In this document: positions 47,554-59,099 of the stretch, one piece after another | Layout of the letters: every line of letters begins with the position of its first letter | How positions within the stretch are numbered: position 1 is the stretch's first letter | DNA from: Riptortus pedestris | Lineage: Eukaryota; Arthropoda; Insecta; Hemiptera; Alydidae | NCBI GenBank assembly: GCA_019009955.1 | Contig: CM032232.1 | Coordinates: 143,958,501 to 144,022,500, forward strand | Length of the DNA stretch: 64,000 nt | Reading direction: 5' to 3' | Made by a program: the position numbers and the translations under genes | Notes under the pieces: model-generated | What the model saw: the letters and a program-made list of their open reading frames with translations, nothing else | What the model was told of the DNA's origin: nothing | Database searches by the model: none

Positions 47554-48649
47554 AACATCTCTGCATAAGGCCTCACTTTGCAACTTTTCGCACAGTGTAC
47601 GAACAATGGGATTACATTTTTCTCGCCCGCACATCTTCGTCGTTTTTCTTCTCAGGATGTGGACAATTTAAAAAAATGAAAATCCTATTTATTTTCCCTT
47701 GTTGTCAAAACGCGTCCAGCAGGGACCTAGCTGACGAAGGCTGTCTTCCCGAAGGTCCCAGATGGCAGTCGCGAGTAGGCGAATTTTTGAAAATCATTGA
47801 ATTTTCCCAAAAAGCGAAGAATAACAACACTCTTGAATTTTACATTTTGCCTTGATAGAGATCAAAATTTCAACAAATAACCATCCGTGGAATTAATCAC
47901 CACATTTTAAAGCCAAAGAGAATTGGCTTTCCGAAGAAATTGATCTTCATTCCAAAAATTGACCATGCTTTCATCATAATTCAAATAGAAAATTTGTCGG
48001 TGAAAACTTTTGAAACCATTTTTTTTTTTATGATTTCATTAGTGCTCAAGCTTCCATCTTTGTCTTGATAATCAACGCAAGTATTATCTGCACAATGTAT
48101 AAAATTGAATTATTGAAAACATTCTGTGTACGTCTGCAAGCATTGGAAACCATTGTATTATTTCTATCAGCACTAATATCCCAGTAATGCCCGTTTGGAA
48201 GAAGCTATTGTAGCCATTAAAAGTAAAAACCCCAAAAAGCATTGGATCTCATCCTTGTAATCAGTTAAATTTCAGAAATTTTTAAATCGGGAATATTTAT
48301 TTTGTTTCTTGAACTAAATGTTCTAAAAACTTCATCAAGAAAAAAATAAAAATGCTCAAATAATCCACACAATACTTGTTTCAAAGGTATTGACATTTTC
48401 AGGAATTTTTTCCTTAGTGTCAATGCAAATTCCACTGATAAATTTTGGAGTTCGCATTCCCTATTTTATACGATTAAAATCCATTGGCCACAGTCTCCAG
48501 AAGGCCGGTCGGAGGAAATTATTGAGGGACTTACCTCACTTTCTTCACTATTTCCTACCCCGCTAATTCTGGCAAGGGAAGGAGGGAAAGACTCCTGTCA
48601 GGACAGGTCAGAGCGTTACCGATTGGTAACAGTGGGCTTTAATGGGTTA
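47554..48649. other. Unassigned sequence
   Basis: No gene or repeat recognised in 1.1 kb. The 86-codon frame at 47595-47855 has no family resemblance. Confidence 0.4.
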
Positions 48650-48985
48650 ATTATACTTTTACTAACTTTTTATAAAATATTTTTTTTTTCGAATTTAACA
48701 TTACGTTTTTGTTTCGTTTTTTGTTTTTGTCTTTTACCAATTATTCATGTTCTGTTTCCTCTTTATAACTTTACCCGTTTAATAGTTTTTAGCAGTTTTC
48801 CCTTAAGGGAAATCAGCTATTGAGGTTGTACTCATGACGCGAGGCTTGAAAAATTTCCTCAAATGTCCATCGATCCTACCCAGGAGATGCGAAAAATGAG
48901 GTCCGTTCAAAATTATATATATATATATATATATATAAAGTATATATATATATATATATATAAAATATATATATATATAGTTTTG
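48650..48985 (+). mobile_element. Duplicated segment E2 ending in a family A 5' end
   Basis: Copy of 47230-47553 with small indels. The A tip starts near 48787 (TTTAGCAGTTTTCCCTTAAG) and leads to an interrupted (TA)n. Confidence 0.75.
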
Positions 48986-49035
48986 AATCTCATTTTTGCC
49001 ACCTCCTGGGTAAGATCGAGTGGCATTCTTCTAAA
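48981..49035 (-). mobile_element. Family A internal fragment, opposed to E2
   Basis: GTTTTGAATCTCATTTTTGC and CACCTCCTGGGTAAGATCGA are minus-strand A sequence joined to E2 through (TA)n, giving an inverted arrangement. Confidence 0.6.
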
Positions 49036-49281
49036 AGAATATATTAACCAATCGATTGCAGAAGGTCAAGAACAAAAAGAACCTCAAATGATTATTAAAA
49101 CCATTTTCATTTTTCGTGAATAGATTCGCGTCCAACTGAAAATTTAATAAGAGACAACTAAACTAACGGCTACATCTTTCTCTATGACCGTTCTCTTGCC
49201 CTACCAGTCGGAGAGTGGCTTACAAAGTGTGGCGGTTGAAGGCTCCTGATGAGCCGTCAAACATGTCGAGAGGTTAAAATA

Positions 49282-49731
49282 GTTTTAGCAGATTTCCCTA
49301 AGGGGAAAAACAACGGCTGAATAGGACCGGGAGGAGGGGGGGGGGTAGTCGTAAATTCTTAATATCTTCGTTGTTATGCGTCGGATCGAAAAATTGTATA
49401 GAACCAATCTTATTGCAAATTAAATGTTCTATAAATGCTGTACGTGTTTTTTTTACTATCTTGATTAATAACTGATATATTTGCATTTTTTTAGTTTTCG
49501 GCCATCAGTAAACCCCCACTCCTACTAATGTCATATTAATAATAAGGTGTTATATAGCGAAGCACTTTATTTCAAGCCTAAATAACAAGTATTTTTCTCA
49601 TTGGCCTGAGATCTAATTGAAGTTAAAGAGGTCATATTTTTACCACGAAAAAGAGAGTAGATCATGAGCTTTTTATATTCCATGAGAAGAGAAATCTGCT
49701 TCATTTCCGCAGCATCCGCGTGACTGAGTTT
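49282..49731 (+). mobile_element. Internally deleted family A copy
   Basis: The tip TTTTAGCAGATTTCCCTAAG runs directly into ACGGCTGAATAGGACCGGGA, skipping the block, (TA)n and hairpin. It ends AGAAATCTGCTTCATTTCCG, GCGTGACTGAG. About 450 bp. Confidence 0.75.
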
Positions 49732-50142
49732 ATATTACTTGCTAATATATATCATATATTGTATATATAGTTGAGCGAGGAGGATGGATGTGTTGCCTGA
49801 CTCAAGAGAGAAAAGGTTTTGTGTAGAAGCTCATTGACTATACGGAGGGCAAAGTTTGTAGCAACTCCTCCACCGTGAAGTTGGCAGGCAGAGATTTACT
49901 ATTTCCAGCATAACTTTAAATAACCAGCCCCATTCGCTAAACGTCTTTCTCAACTAAGCTACCGTGCTAGCCTGCGACGGATACTCCCAACTCCAATAAC
50001 GGTTCCTACTTCCAGATAATAGCGCCATGCAATGCCATTCAAAATATATCATCAGTCATTTATGTGCTTTATGGATATCAAGTCCAACATATATTCAGCC
50101 ATATGAAGTAATTTTACTTCGAAATTTACTTTATATGTATAT
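49732..50142. other. Unassigned sequence
   Basis: Nothing recognised. Confidence 0.35.
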
Positions 50143-50743
50143 GTACTTATCGGTTATCTGGAGACCACCCATTTAATTCTTATTTATAAATCAGAATTAA
50201 AAAAATAATAATAAAAAAATAAACACTTTATTATACAAAAAAACTCTTCTATATTTTATAAATCACGAAATAGTTAACGGGAAGCCACTCACTATTTATA
50301 CATAAAATATTTACTGGTTGAAAACCGCTATTGAGCTATTCGCTGTTCATACATCATATATTAGTAATTTGTTAGTCTTGTTATCACAAAATGAGTGATC
50401 ACTTATTAATTTGTGATTTGTCGATGACTGAAGAAGAAACTGTTTATTTCTTCAATCAAAAGGGTCGTTGCCCGTTACAAAACAGTGCCAGAATGAACAT
50501 AGAATGTGGTTATATTTCATGGAAATTAAATCATTTTTGTCAGAGTTGATGAAGCATACGACGGCCGCTTCATCCAGCTACTCCGCCACATCGCCCAGTT
50601 TTGGGCTAACTCTAATTTATAATTCGATTTTATCACTCAAGTAAATAGTAGAAAAGTTAAAGAAAATAATGAAGAATTTTTTTTTTTAATTCTGATTTAA
50701 TAATCGTTTTTAAATGGGCGGCCTCCCGATAACCGATAGGTAC
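50143..50743. mobile_element. TIR element with about 66-bp inverted ends
   Basis: GTACTTATCGGTTATCTGGAG...CAGAATTAAAAAA at left is mirrored by AATTCTGATT...CCTCCCGATAACCGATAGGTAC at right. The interior has GGGTCGTTGCCCGTTACAAA and no long frame. A second, partial copy lies at 51411-51779. Confidence 0.75.
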
Positions 50744-50778
50744 CTATGTATGTATATATGTATGTATGTATGTATGTT

Positions 50779-50823
<45 letters not shown>
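50744..50823. repeat. (TATG)n and (TA)n microsatellite
   Basis: GTATGTATG repeats pass into about 45 bp of TA. The LTR at 50824 begins at its right end. Confidence 0.9.
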
Positions 50824-50827
<4 letters not shown>

Positions 50828-51410
50828 ACGTTTTATTACCAAAACCAGTAATAAAATTGTTAATAAGAGTTCTTTTGGATTGCAAAATTAAATACTCGCA
50901 AGTTTCACAGTTTTTATCACTCCACAATTTATTTCACAATGCACAATACACTTGGTTAATTATTCTTAATTACTACTCACCGTATACACTGATAGCGTCA
51001 CTGTCCTTCAGATTACACAGTCCAATAATTCACTCACGGTCACTGAAGAACACAAAAAGACGGCACTGTACTGTCCTTTATTTCAGGGCACTGCACTGTC
51101 TTAAACACGCACTAAACAGTTACTTACAGTCACGGCACAACACTGTTCTTCTTATAAAAACACTTTACTGCGCAGCACTAAGTCGCACTGTACGCATATA
51201 TGAGCACTTGAGAAGAAAAACTGAGTAGCTAGCGGCTGGCCGGTTCTTTATATAGGTCGTCGGCATACATCAAAGGGGAATTAGCTGTGGCCTTCGACGT
51301 CTGGACTGGGGGGGGGAGTAGGAGCTCGACCCTATGTCGTCTTCTTTGATCTACCTCGCACTTTCCGCGACTGTCTCTGCTAATCCTTCATGTATTTAAT
51401 TTTCGCAACA
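50824..51410 (-). mobile_element. Solo LTR, gypsy-like
   Basis: On the plus strand it runs TGTTACGTTT...TTTTCGCAACA, flanked by ATAT at both sides. On the minus strand it has CCTATATAAAGAACC as a TATA region (51243-51257) and the 3' third matches the LTR at 42.3 kb. Repeated CAGTGCAGTGCC-like motifs follow the TATA region in both. It has no internal region. The 160-codon frame over it is an antisense read-through. Confidence 0.8.
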
Positions 51411-51779
51411 ATATCTTAGTAATTTGTTAGTCTTGATATCACAAAATGAGTGATCGTTTATTAATTTGAGATTTGCCATAACTGAAGAAGAAACTGTTTA
51501 TTTCTTCAATCAAAAGGGTCGTTGCCCGTTACAAAACAGTGACAGAATGAACATGGAATATGGTTATATTTCATGGAAATTAAATCATTTTTGTCAGAGT
51601 TGATGAAGCATACGACTGCCGCTTCATCCAGCTACTCCACGACATCGCCCTGTTTTGGGCTTACTCTAATTTCTAATTCGATTTCATCATTCAAATAAAT
51701 AGTAGAAAAGTTAAAGTAAATAATGAAGATTTTTTTTTTTAATTCTGATTTAAAAATCGTCTTTAAATGGGCGGCCTCC
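51411..51779. mobile_element. Second copy of the 50.14-kb TIR element (3' part)
   Basis: TTAGTAATTTGTTAGTCTTG to AAATGGGCGGCCTCCGG matches 50366-50727 nearly base for base. It lacks the left TIR and the outer right TIR. Confidence 0.8.
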
Positions 51780-51803
51780 GGTATGTATGTATGTTTGTGT
51801 GTA

Positions 51804-51856
<53 letters not shown>

Positions 51857-51858
<2 letters not shown>

Positions 51859-53395
51859 TAGCCAAGGTACCCGGCTTCGCTCGGGAAATCATTTGAGGCG
51901 GAAAGATTCTATTCTGTTTTTGGCAATGCTTCTACGTGTACAACTGCTCTTCCCGTCTGGGCCATTTTTTCCCGTAAGGGTCCGTTGGGTGACCTATAGA
52001 AAAAAATTTTTACATTTGAAGAATAAATGAAAATAAGTCTCTAAGCATTCCCTCTCCACTGTTTGACACTCCGTTAATAATTCAAATCATAATCATGGAT
52101 AGCATTTTTTACTATTAAATATCGTCTATAATGTACGTATTTTCTATATACAATCTAGCTAATATACCCGGCGATGCCCGGGAAATCATCGTTCACTGAC
52201 TAATGATGGTATTTTTATATTTTTTATAGAAAATCGTTGAAAAACCAATGGGGATCGAAATATTGCAATTTTTCATTTCAGGCCTACCTTATAACCCGTT
52301 TGGGCCTTAAACTTTTAATATATCTTATAATCGTGGAAGAATTAATGCTAATTCACATTCCGAGTTTTGTTAAGTTCTGTTCAATCGTTAGTACCCAACA
52401 AAATTGTTGGCTCCCGCTCTAGTTTTTAGTGTATATCTCGTTTATACTTTGTTATACGACGATAGTGTTTATAACAAAAGTTAATTTAAATAACAAAATA
52501 AAGAACTTGTGTCATGTGCATATTTGCAGAAAAACCAATAGAAAACCAAATACTGCTATTTTTATTTTCAGGCCTCCCTTACAACCCCCACTCCAGCCCG
52601 TCCCTAGAAATGTTAGTATGGCTTATTAAAATGAAGGCAATAGTGCTAATACAAATACTGAGTGTGCCAAATAAAATTGTTGACTCCCGCTATAATTTTT
52701 AGCGTATAACGCCTTTATACTTCAGTATACGACGATAGTGTATATAACAAAAGTTTCTTTAAATATCAAAATAAACAACTTGTGTTATGTGCATATTTGC
52801 TGAAACCCCAATAGGAAACGAAATATCTCTATTTTTAATTTCAGGCCTCCTTTACAAACCCCACTCCTGCCCGTCCCTAGAAATGTTGGTATGGCATATT
52901 ATAATGAAAGTGTTAGTGCAAATACACATACCGAGTTTTATTTATTTCGGTTGGGTCTTTTGTCCCAAATAAAATTGTTCACTTCCGCTATAGGTTTTAG
53001 CGTATATCTCGTTTATAATTCAGTATACGAAAAAAGTATATATAACAAAAGTTACTCTAAATAAGAAAATAAACAACTTTTGTCATGTGCATATTTGCCG
53101 AAAAACCAATAGGAAACGAAATATCGCTATTTTTATTTTTAGGCTTTCCTTATAAACCCCACCTCTGTTCCTCTCAGAGGACATTAATATAGCCTAAAGT
53201 CTAAGTTGGGTTAGTAGTAATATACATACCAAGTTTCATAAAATTCCGTTCTGCCGTTTATGCGTGAAAAGGTAACAAACAAACAAACAAATACACACGA
53301 AAGAAACAAAATGCAGTTATGGTGTCTATGACATGTGAAACGAAAAGTTATCGTGAAAATTCGCGAAAAAAATCAATGTACAGACAGAGGTTACA

Positions 53396-53400
<5 letters not shown>
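51857..53400 (+). mobile_element. Family B copy, with internal tandem repeats
   Basis: Begins ACTAGCCAAGGTACCCGGCT + TCGCTCGGG directly after (TA)n and ends CAATGTACAGACAGAGGTTA + CAATTTT directly before (TA)n. From about 52245 to 53160 a unit of about 285 bp (GCCTCCCTTATAACCCC..., AAACAACTTTTGTTATGTGC) repeats about four times. The end zone has CGTGAAAAGGTAACAAAC and (AAAC)n. Small frames of about 60 codons recur once per unit and have no known domain. Class unresolved. Confidence 0.75.
52245..53160. repeat. Tandem repeats, about 285 bp, inside family B
   Basis: Successive copies each contain TTTGCxGAAAAACCAATAGG-like, TCAGGCCTCC, CCCCACTC, CCCGTCCCTAGAAATGTT and CGTATATCTCGTTTATA landmarks. 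Also present, with fewer copies, in the B elements at 57.2 and 60.7 kb. Confidence 0.8.
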
Positions 53401-53441
<41 letters not shown>

Positions 53442-53870
53442 TTGTCTGTTACCGCTCTAGCGGTCGCAATTTTTGTTTGATCGTTACCAAACTCGATATT
53501 TAGTCGTTTTATGTAAAAAGAAAGATCAAGTTCGTTAACGGCTGAAATTGAACCTGTGGGAGGGGGGGATTTTCGAAAATTCGAAATATCTCCGTTACTA
53601 TGCGTTGGATCGAAAAATTGTTCAGAATCAATCTTATTGAAAATTACATTTACTATAAATATTATATATACATTATTTCTCTATCTTGAATATTAACCGA
53701 GATATTTGCATTTTTATTAAATCTGGACGGCTAACGGACGAGTGATTTTCCCGCCAAAAGTTAGTTCGGCCGTTTCCTTGACTGCTCGGCTCTCGTGTAA
53801 TTTCGCTATTGTAAAACTTCACGTGCGAAATCTACTTAGTTTACGCAGCCCCTGCGTGACGGACTTTTTT
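53401..53870 (+). mobile_element. Family A 3' part joined to family B through (TA)n
   Basis: (TA)n of about 40 bp, then CTGTTACCGCTCTAGCGGTC, G tract, and TTCGGCCGTTTCCTTGACTG half ending ACGCAGCCCCTGCGTGACGG and T's. The A 5' side is replaced by the family B copy. Confidence 0.8.
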
Positions 53871-54076
53871 TATATTCAAATAGGGAATATGTTGTGATAT
53901 GAGACCACGAGTGTGTTACACCAGAGCGTGAGAACTCTGAGCTCCTGCGTGACAGTATTTATATACATTTATACGTATGAATATAATTTTTTTATGTAAG
54001 ATCGAAGGAAATTAAAAAAAAAATCGTCATGAGTGTAATCTCAATAAATCATTTCCCTTAACGGAAATCTGCTAAT
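53871..54076. mobile_element. Family A end scraps
   Basis: CTGAGCTCCTGCGTGACAG near 53938 resembles a 3' end. 54010-54076 (CGTCATGAGTGTAATCTC, TTTCCCTTAACGGAAATCTG) is a minus-strand 5' tip with a mutated palindrome. Confidence 0.55.
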
Positions 54077-54616
54077 AAAATAACCACAAAACAGTTTCTG
54101 AATATAAGAACCCTTGGAGTGAATAGGCCTCATCCTAGTTTGAATTCTTCTCGTGAAAACTTTTCTTATCATTTATGATAAGAGACTTGTCCGTTCTTTT
54201 CCCAGCCCCATATTTCTTCCGAGCCAACAGCTCTTGAGAGAATCTTCATTTTCATACACTTTCTATCTCTCTCTCTCACTCCCCTCTCTCCTGTTAGCAA
54301 ATTTCCCATCGGAGCATCAGCTATTTTCTCACTGTTCATTTCCTTCTTTTCAGCAGTGGCGGTTAACCATGACGGAATTATTCAATCGACCGTGCGGTAG
54401 TATAAATTATTTATTCAGTATTTTCTATATTTGAATAGAAAGCTTCTTGAAGCATAAAAAAAGAGTTGTCAACCCCGCTTCTTTGAAATTTTCATAATAG
54501 GAGAATTAAATTTTATTTCAAGTCCAACTGGAGAGACCGAAGATAGAAATAAGAACCATCATTCAATTCAATATAAATTTTATTTATTTCTTGTTTAAAA
54601 TAACGTCTCTGAGAGG

Positions 54617-54618
<2 letters not shown>
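54077..54618. other. Unassigned sequence
   Basis: A 93-codon frame (54153-54434) rich in S, L and F reflects pyrimidine-rich sequence. Nothing recognised. Confidence 0.35.

Positions 54619-54700
<82 letters not shown>
54619..54700. repeat. (TA)n microsatellite, about 80 bp
   Basis: Nearly pure TA with one AAAT interruption. Family B starts at its right end. Confidence 0.95.
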
Positions 54701-54702
<2 letters not shown>

Positions 54703-54929
54703 TAGCTCAGATACCCGGCTTTTCGCCCGGGAATTGATTTGAGGCTGACTGTGATGGAATTTTTTTTTGGCAAGGCTTTTTGACATTTACCCGTCCCAGT
54801 GTTTAGGGTTAATACCCGTTGTTGGCATTTGTTAATAATAAAATTAACTGAAATGTCAAAGACTTCACTGCCCTCCATATTGTCATATTTCCCGTCTCCT
54901 GTGCATTATACATAGATTTGAATTATTAA

Positions 54930-54932
<3 letters not shown>
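54701..54932 (+). mobile_element. Family B 5' part
   Basis: ACTAGCTCAGATACCCGGCT, GGTTAATACCCGTTGTTGGC, ATTTGTTAATAATAAAATTA and GAATTATTAAGGA match the start of the 57.2-kb copy. It runs into a CT microsatellite in place of the tandem-repeat zone. Confidence 0.75.
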
Positions 54933-54972
<40 letters not shown>

Positions 54973-54990
54973 ACTATCTATCTGTCTATA

Positions 54991-55026
<36 letters not shown>

Positions 55027-55526
55027 GTGCTCTCTCTCATTGTCTCTCTCTCTCTCGTGCTCTCTCTCATTCTCTCTCTCTCTCCCTCTCTTTCTCTCTC
55101 TCTCCTCCTATCTCTCTCTATATCTCTCTCTCTCTCTTCTCTCTCTCTCTCCTCCCTCTCTCTCTCCCTCTCTCTCTATTCCTCTCTCTATCCTCTCCTT
55201 CTCTCTCTCTATCTATCTGTCTCTCTCTCTCTCACTCTCTCTCTCTCTCTCCCTCTTTCTCTCTATCTATCTCTATCTATCTATCTCTATCTATCTATCT
55301 CTATCTATCTATCTCTATCTATCTATCTCTATCTATCTATCTCTATCTATCTATCTCTATCTATCTATCTCTATCTATCTATCTCTATCTATCTATCTCT
55401 ATCTATCTATCTCTATCTATCTATCTCTATCTATCTATCTCTATCTATCTATCTCTATCTATCTATCTCTCTATCTATCTAGCTCTATCTATCTATCTCT
55501 CTATCTATTTATCTCTACCTCTAACT

Positions 55527-55581
<55 letters not shown>
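54933..55581. repeat. Long (CT)n / (CTAT)n / (CA)n simple repeat
   Basis: CT-rich repeats pass at about 55262-55500 into a regular 14-bp unit CTCTATCTATCTAT (about 16 copies), then CT and (CA)n. Long S/L/Y frames here are repeat artefacts. Confidence 0.95.
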
Positions 55582-55869
55582 TTTCCACAATAACTGTTTT
55601 CTCCGTGATCTGCTATACTTCCGAAATAAGTAATTGAGTTGGGCCTGTATCGACAAATGTTTGGAATGATAAAGTCTTAGCTGATAAAGTCTAGTACTGG
55701 CTCGATACAGGTAGAGATGATGAGATGATAGGGGTCTCGTTAATGAGACGAGGATCTGACTGGCTGGGAGTACGTGACCCATGAACCAATCACCCACAAG
55801 ATCGATCCCACCTATACCGCCTTCTACACTCCAGGCGGGTATCAAGTAGCCTGTCTAACCGCGGCTTTT
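55582..55869. other. Short unassigned stretch
   Basis: GC content near average; no gene, RNA or repeat recognised. Confidence 0.35.
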
Positions 55870-56718
55870 ATTAGCAGCTATTTACGCGATTTTAGAAAAA
55901 TGTCTTCAAATATCCATCGATCCTACCCAGGAGATGACGAAAAACTCCGTCACGCAGGGGCTGCGTAAACTAAACAGACACGTGAAGTTTTACAATTGAG
56001 ACATCTGCATACGGGTAACACTTAGCATCACCTTGAGTAAATACAAACGGTAATGAGAGACATTTCAGTTAATTTTAATATGCTCCTAACGAAAATTGTA
56101 AACAAATAGGTCTGCCAACCACTCAGAGCTGAACAGATAGATAGACATATCCTTCACCGAAAAGAAAAACAATTACTGAAATATATGTGAATATAACATA
56201 GAAATCTCCATACGATTTACAGTTCCGAAGTATTGCTTTTGTATAATTCAAAAATTTTATCGGCCAAGAATTAAATAAAAATGCAAATATCTCGGTTAAT
56301 ATCTCTCAAAAATTAAAGCTTACACGAGTCCCTAAACAGTTTTCAGGAGAGCCGAAGAGTTACGGAAACAGCCGAACTAGTTTTCGAACAATACCGACAA
56401 TAGCCGATCTCAACTCGTCCGTTATCCCACGCACTTAAAAAAAATGCAAATATCTCGGTTAATATTCAAGATAGAGAATAAATGTATATAACAATATTTA
56501 TAGTAAATTTAATTTTCTATATGATTGGTTCAATACAAGTTTTTGATCCGACGTATAGTAACGGGGAAATTTAGGTTTTACAACTCTAGCCCACCCCTAA
56601 ACACCTTCTCTGACTTGTCCGATTTTAGCCGTTATTGCTCTTTCTTTTCATATGGAATGATTATATATCGAGTTTGGTAACGTAAAGCCAAAAATTGCGA
56701 CAGTTAGAACGGTAACAG

Positions 56719-56735
<17 letters not shown>
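55870..56735. mobile_element. Rearranged family A pieces
   Basis: A plus-strand 5' block (GATTTTAGAAAAATGTCTTC to GAGATGACGAAAA) joins at 55943 to a minus-strand 3' end (CTCCGTCACGCAGGGGCTGC). Further minus-strand A sequence follows, with AAATATCTCGGTTAATAT occurring twice (56284 and 56448), and ends at AACGGTAACAGACAAATATA before (TA)n at about 56724-56778. Confidence 0.65.
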
Positions 56736-56784
<49 letters not shown>

Positions 56785-56822
56785 GTGTCGATGTTTTCGA
56801 CCAGGTCATATTTATATATGGT

Positions 56823-57112
56823 GTTGTTATTCTTTTTGGAGTTTTGGTCAATGTTGGTGAAAATCCTTAGTTTATGCCGATATTTCGAGAATCTTTATTT
56901 TCTCTTCTTCAGGGCAAGACTAAAGATACCTACAAACTATTACACATGGTTATTGCACTGGGAATAGGGTTATAGTTTTGCTATAGCCTTGTGTAATAGT
57001 TTGTAGGTATCTTTAGCCTTGCCCTGAAGAAGAGAAAATAAAGATTCTCGAAATATCGGCATAAATTAATATTTTTCACCAACATTGACCAAAACTCCAA
57101 AAAGAATAACAA
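56823..57112. repeat. Foldback, about 120-bp arms, hammerhead-like motif in both
   Basis: Arms 56823-56946 and 56993-57112 are close inverted copies around about 46 bp. Each arm holds CTGAAGA, a GAGAA/TTCTC stem and GAAA (57024-57053 on +; 56883-56912 on -). The left side adjoins (TA)n and the right adjoins (CT)n/(TA)n. The 41.63-kb fragment is another copy of its outer arm. Confidence 0.8.
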
Positions 57113-57184
<72 letters not shown>

Positions 57185-57186
<2 letters not shown>

Positions 57187-58313
57187 TAGCTCTGATACCC
57201 GGCGACACACGGGAATTGATGTGTGTCGGACTGGTGATGGTATTTTTTTGGCGAGGCTTTACGTTGCTCACTCTTTTGACATTTACCCGTTCGCGTTTTA
57301 GGGGTTAATAACCCGTTGTTTAGGGTTAATTCGTTGTTGGCATTTGTTAATAATAAAATTAATTTTTTATGTAAGTCTTCACTGTCCTCCAAATTGTCAT
57401 ATTTCCCGTCTCCTGTGCATTATGCATAGGTTTGAGCTATTAAGGACAAAATATTATCATAGATTTGAATTAATTTTTCCAGGTGAGGTACCTCATAGTT
57501 CAAATAGGAATGACTTGTTGAGCATATCAATATTTCTACGCAAATTACTTGCTCCACACATTGTTCCTGGAGAAATGTATTTAAACAAAAGTTAATCCGA
57601 ATAACAAAGTAAACAACTTTTGTTATGTGCATGTTTGTCAAAAAACAAATAGACAATGAAATATCGCGAATTTTTATTTCGGGCCTCCCTTATAACCCCC
57701 ACTCCCGTTCTAACCTAAAAATTTTAATATAGCTTATAACCATGGAAGAATTCATGCGAATTAACATACCAAGTTTTTTAAAGTTTGGTTTAATCGTTAG
57801 CGCCCACTGAAATAGTTGACTCCCGCTTTAGTTTATAGTGTATATCTCGTTTATACTTTGTTAAAAGACAAAAATGAAAATGACAAATGTTACTCTAAAT
57901 AACAAAATAAACAACTTTTATTATGTTCACATTTGCCGAAAAACGAATAGAAAACGAAATACCGCTATTTTTAAAATCAGGCCTCCCTTACAACCCCTAC
58001 TCCTGCCCGTCCCTAGAAATGTTGGTACAGCTTATTATAATGAAAGTGTTAGTGCTAATTCTCATACGGAGTTTTATTTATTTCGGTTGGGTCTTTTGTC
58101 CCAAATAAAATTGTTCACTTCCGCTATAGGTTTTAGCGTATATCTCGTTTATAATTCGGTATACGAAAAAAGTGTATATAACAAAAGTTACTCTAAATAA
58201 CAAAATAAACAACTTTTGTTATGTTCATATTTGCCGAAAAACCAATAGGAAACGAAATATTGCTATTCCCCCCGAAATTTCGCGAAAAAAATCAATGTAC
58301 AGACAGAGGTTAC

Positions 58314-58320
<7 letters not shown>
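57185..58320 (+). mobile_element. Family B copy
   Basis: ACTAGCTCTGATACCCGGCG after (TA)n; GTTGTTGGCATTTGTTAATA; two or three tandem units with AACAACTTTTGTTATGTTCA; and the end ATCAATGTACAGACAGAGGT + TACAATTTT before (TA)n. The last unit is shortened: the (AAAC)n zone is missing and CCCCCCGAAATTTCGCG is joined straight to the end. Confidence 0.75.
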
Positions 58321-58381
<61 letters not shown>

Positions 58382-58502
58382 GAACGGACCTCATTTTCGT
58401 CATTTACTGGGTTGGACCGATTGGCATTGGAAGAAATTTTTCAAAAATCGCGTTATCTGTTCGGCCTCAATAGCTGATTTCCTTTAAGGGAATCTGCAAA
58501 AA
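58321..58502 (-). mobile_element. Family A 5' end joined to family B through (TA)n
   Basis: (TA)n of about 55 bp, then TTTTGAACGGACCTCATTTT, and TTTCCTTTAAGGGAATCTGC as the tip. The A 3' side is replaced by family B. Confidence 0.8.
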
Positions 58503-59099
58503 TGAGGTCATGTTTGTGTGTTTGTCTCAGAAAGAATTAATTGAATACTGCAAGTAATTTAAATTTTAAGTCGTCAATGAGTCATATTCTTTTATTACTT
58601 CATAATCTAAAGATTTGCGTGTTGTGTATAATATAAATCTCTTATTTGACATTTATGCAGGGTTTTATAATCCGCTTTTGCTTGTACCCATAAATTTATT
58701 TATTGCGAGCAAGATAAAGTGTACAAGATAAAGTCGAAACTGATGCCGTGCAAATTAAGGCTGAACACAAATTCATTTGAAGTTTGAGGTAATAAAATAT
58801 TTTTTTATTTTTCGTTTAAGTGTCTTCATTAACTTTTTTTTGTTACGGTTAAGATGTATGTATTGCCGTCCCTCGGAGGGAGAAATTGAAAAGTCAGGTG
58901 AAAATTCAGCGGAGTTATGAATTATTAACGAAGTTTTCAGTTATAAAAGCGTAACATGCAAAAGTAATTTTCCGCCTTAAAAATTCAGCAACACTTTTAG
59001 CTTCACAAGCAAACTGGACACATTCCAAGGCATACTGTAAATAAATACTTCTTTGGATGTCTTTTCGTGAAGGTTAATTAGAAATCGTGTCAATTATTG
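58503..59099. other. Unassigned sequence
   Basis: AT-rich, with TGTACAAGATAAAGT-type short repeats near 58710. Nothing recognised. Confidence 0.35.

Noticed and set aside
49240..49275. CCTGATGAGCCGTCAAACATGTCGAG as another hammerhead-like core
   Set aside because: CTGATGA is present but no GAAA follows at the right distance and there is no inverted partner arm.
50746..51228. 160-codon plus-strand frame
   Set aside because: Starts in a TATG/TA microsatellite and runs antisense through the solo LTR.
55027..55633. Frames of 151 and 197 codons made of S, L, I, Y
   Set aside because: Translation of CT/CTAT microsatellite; no gene.
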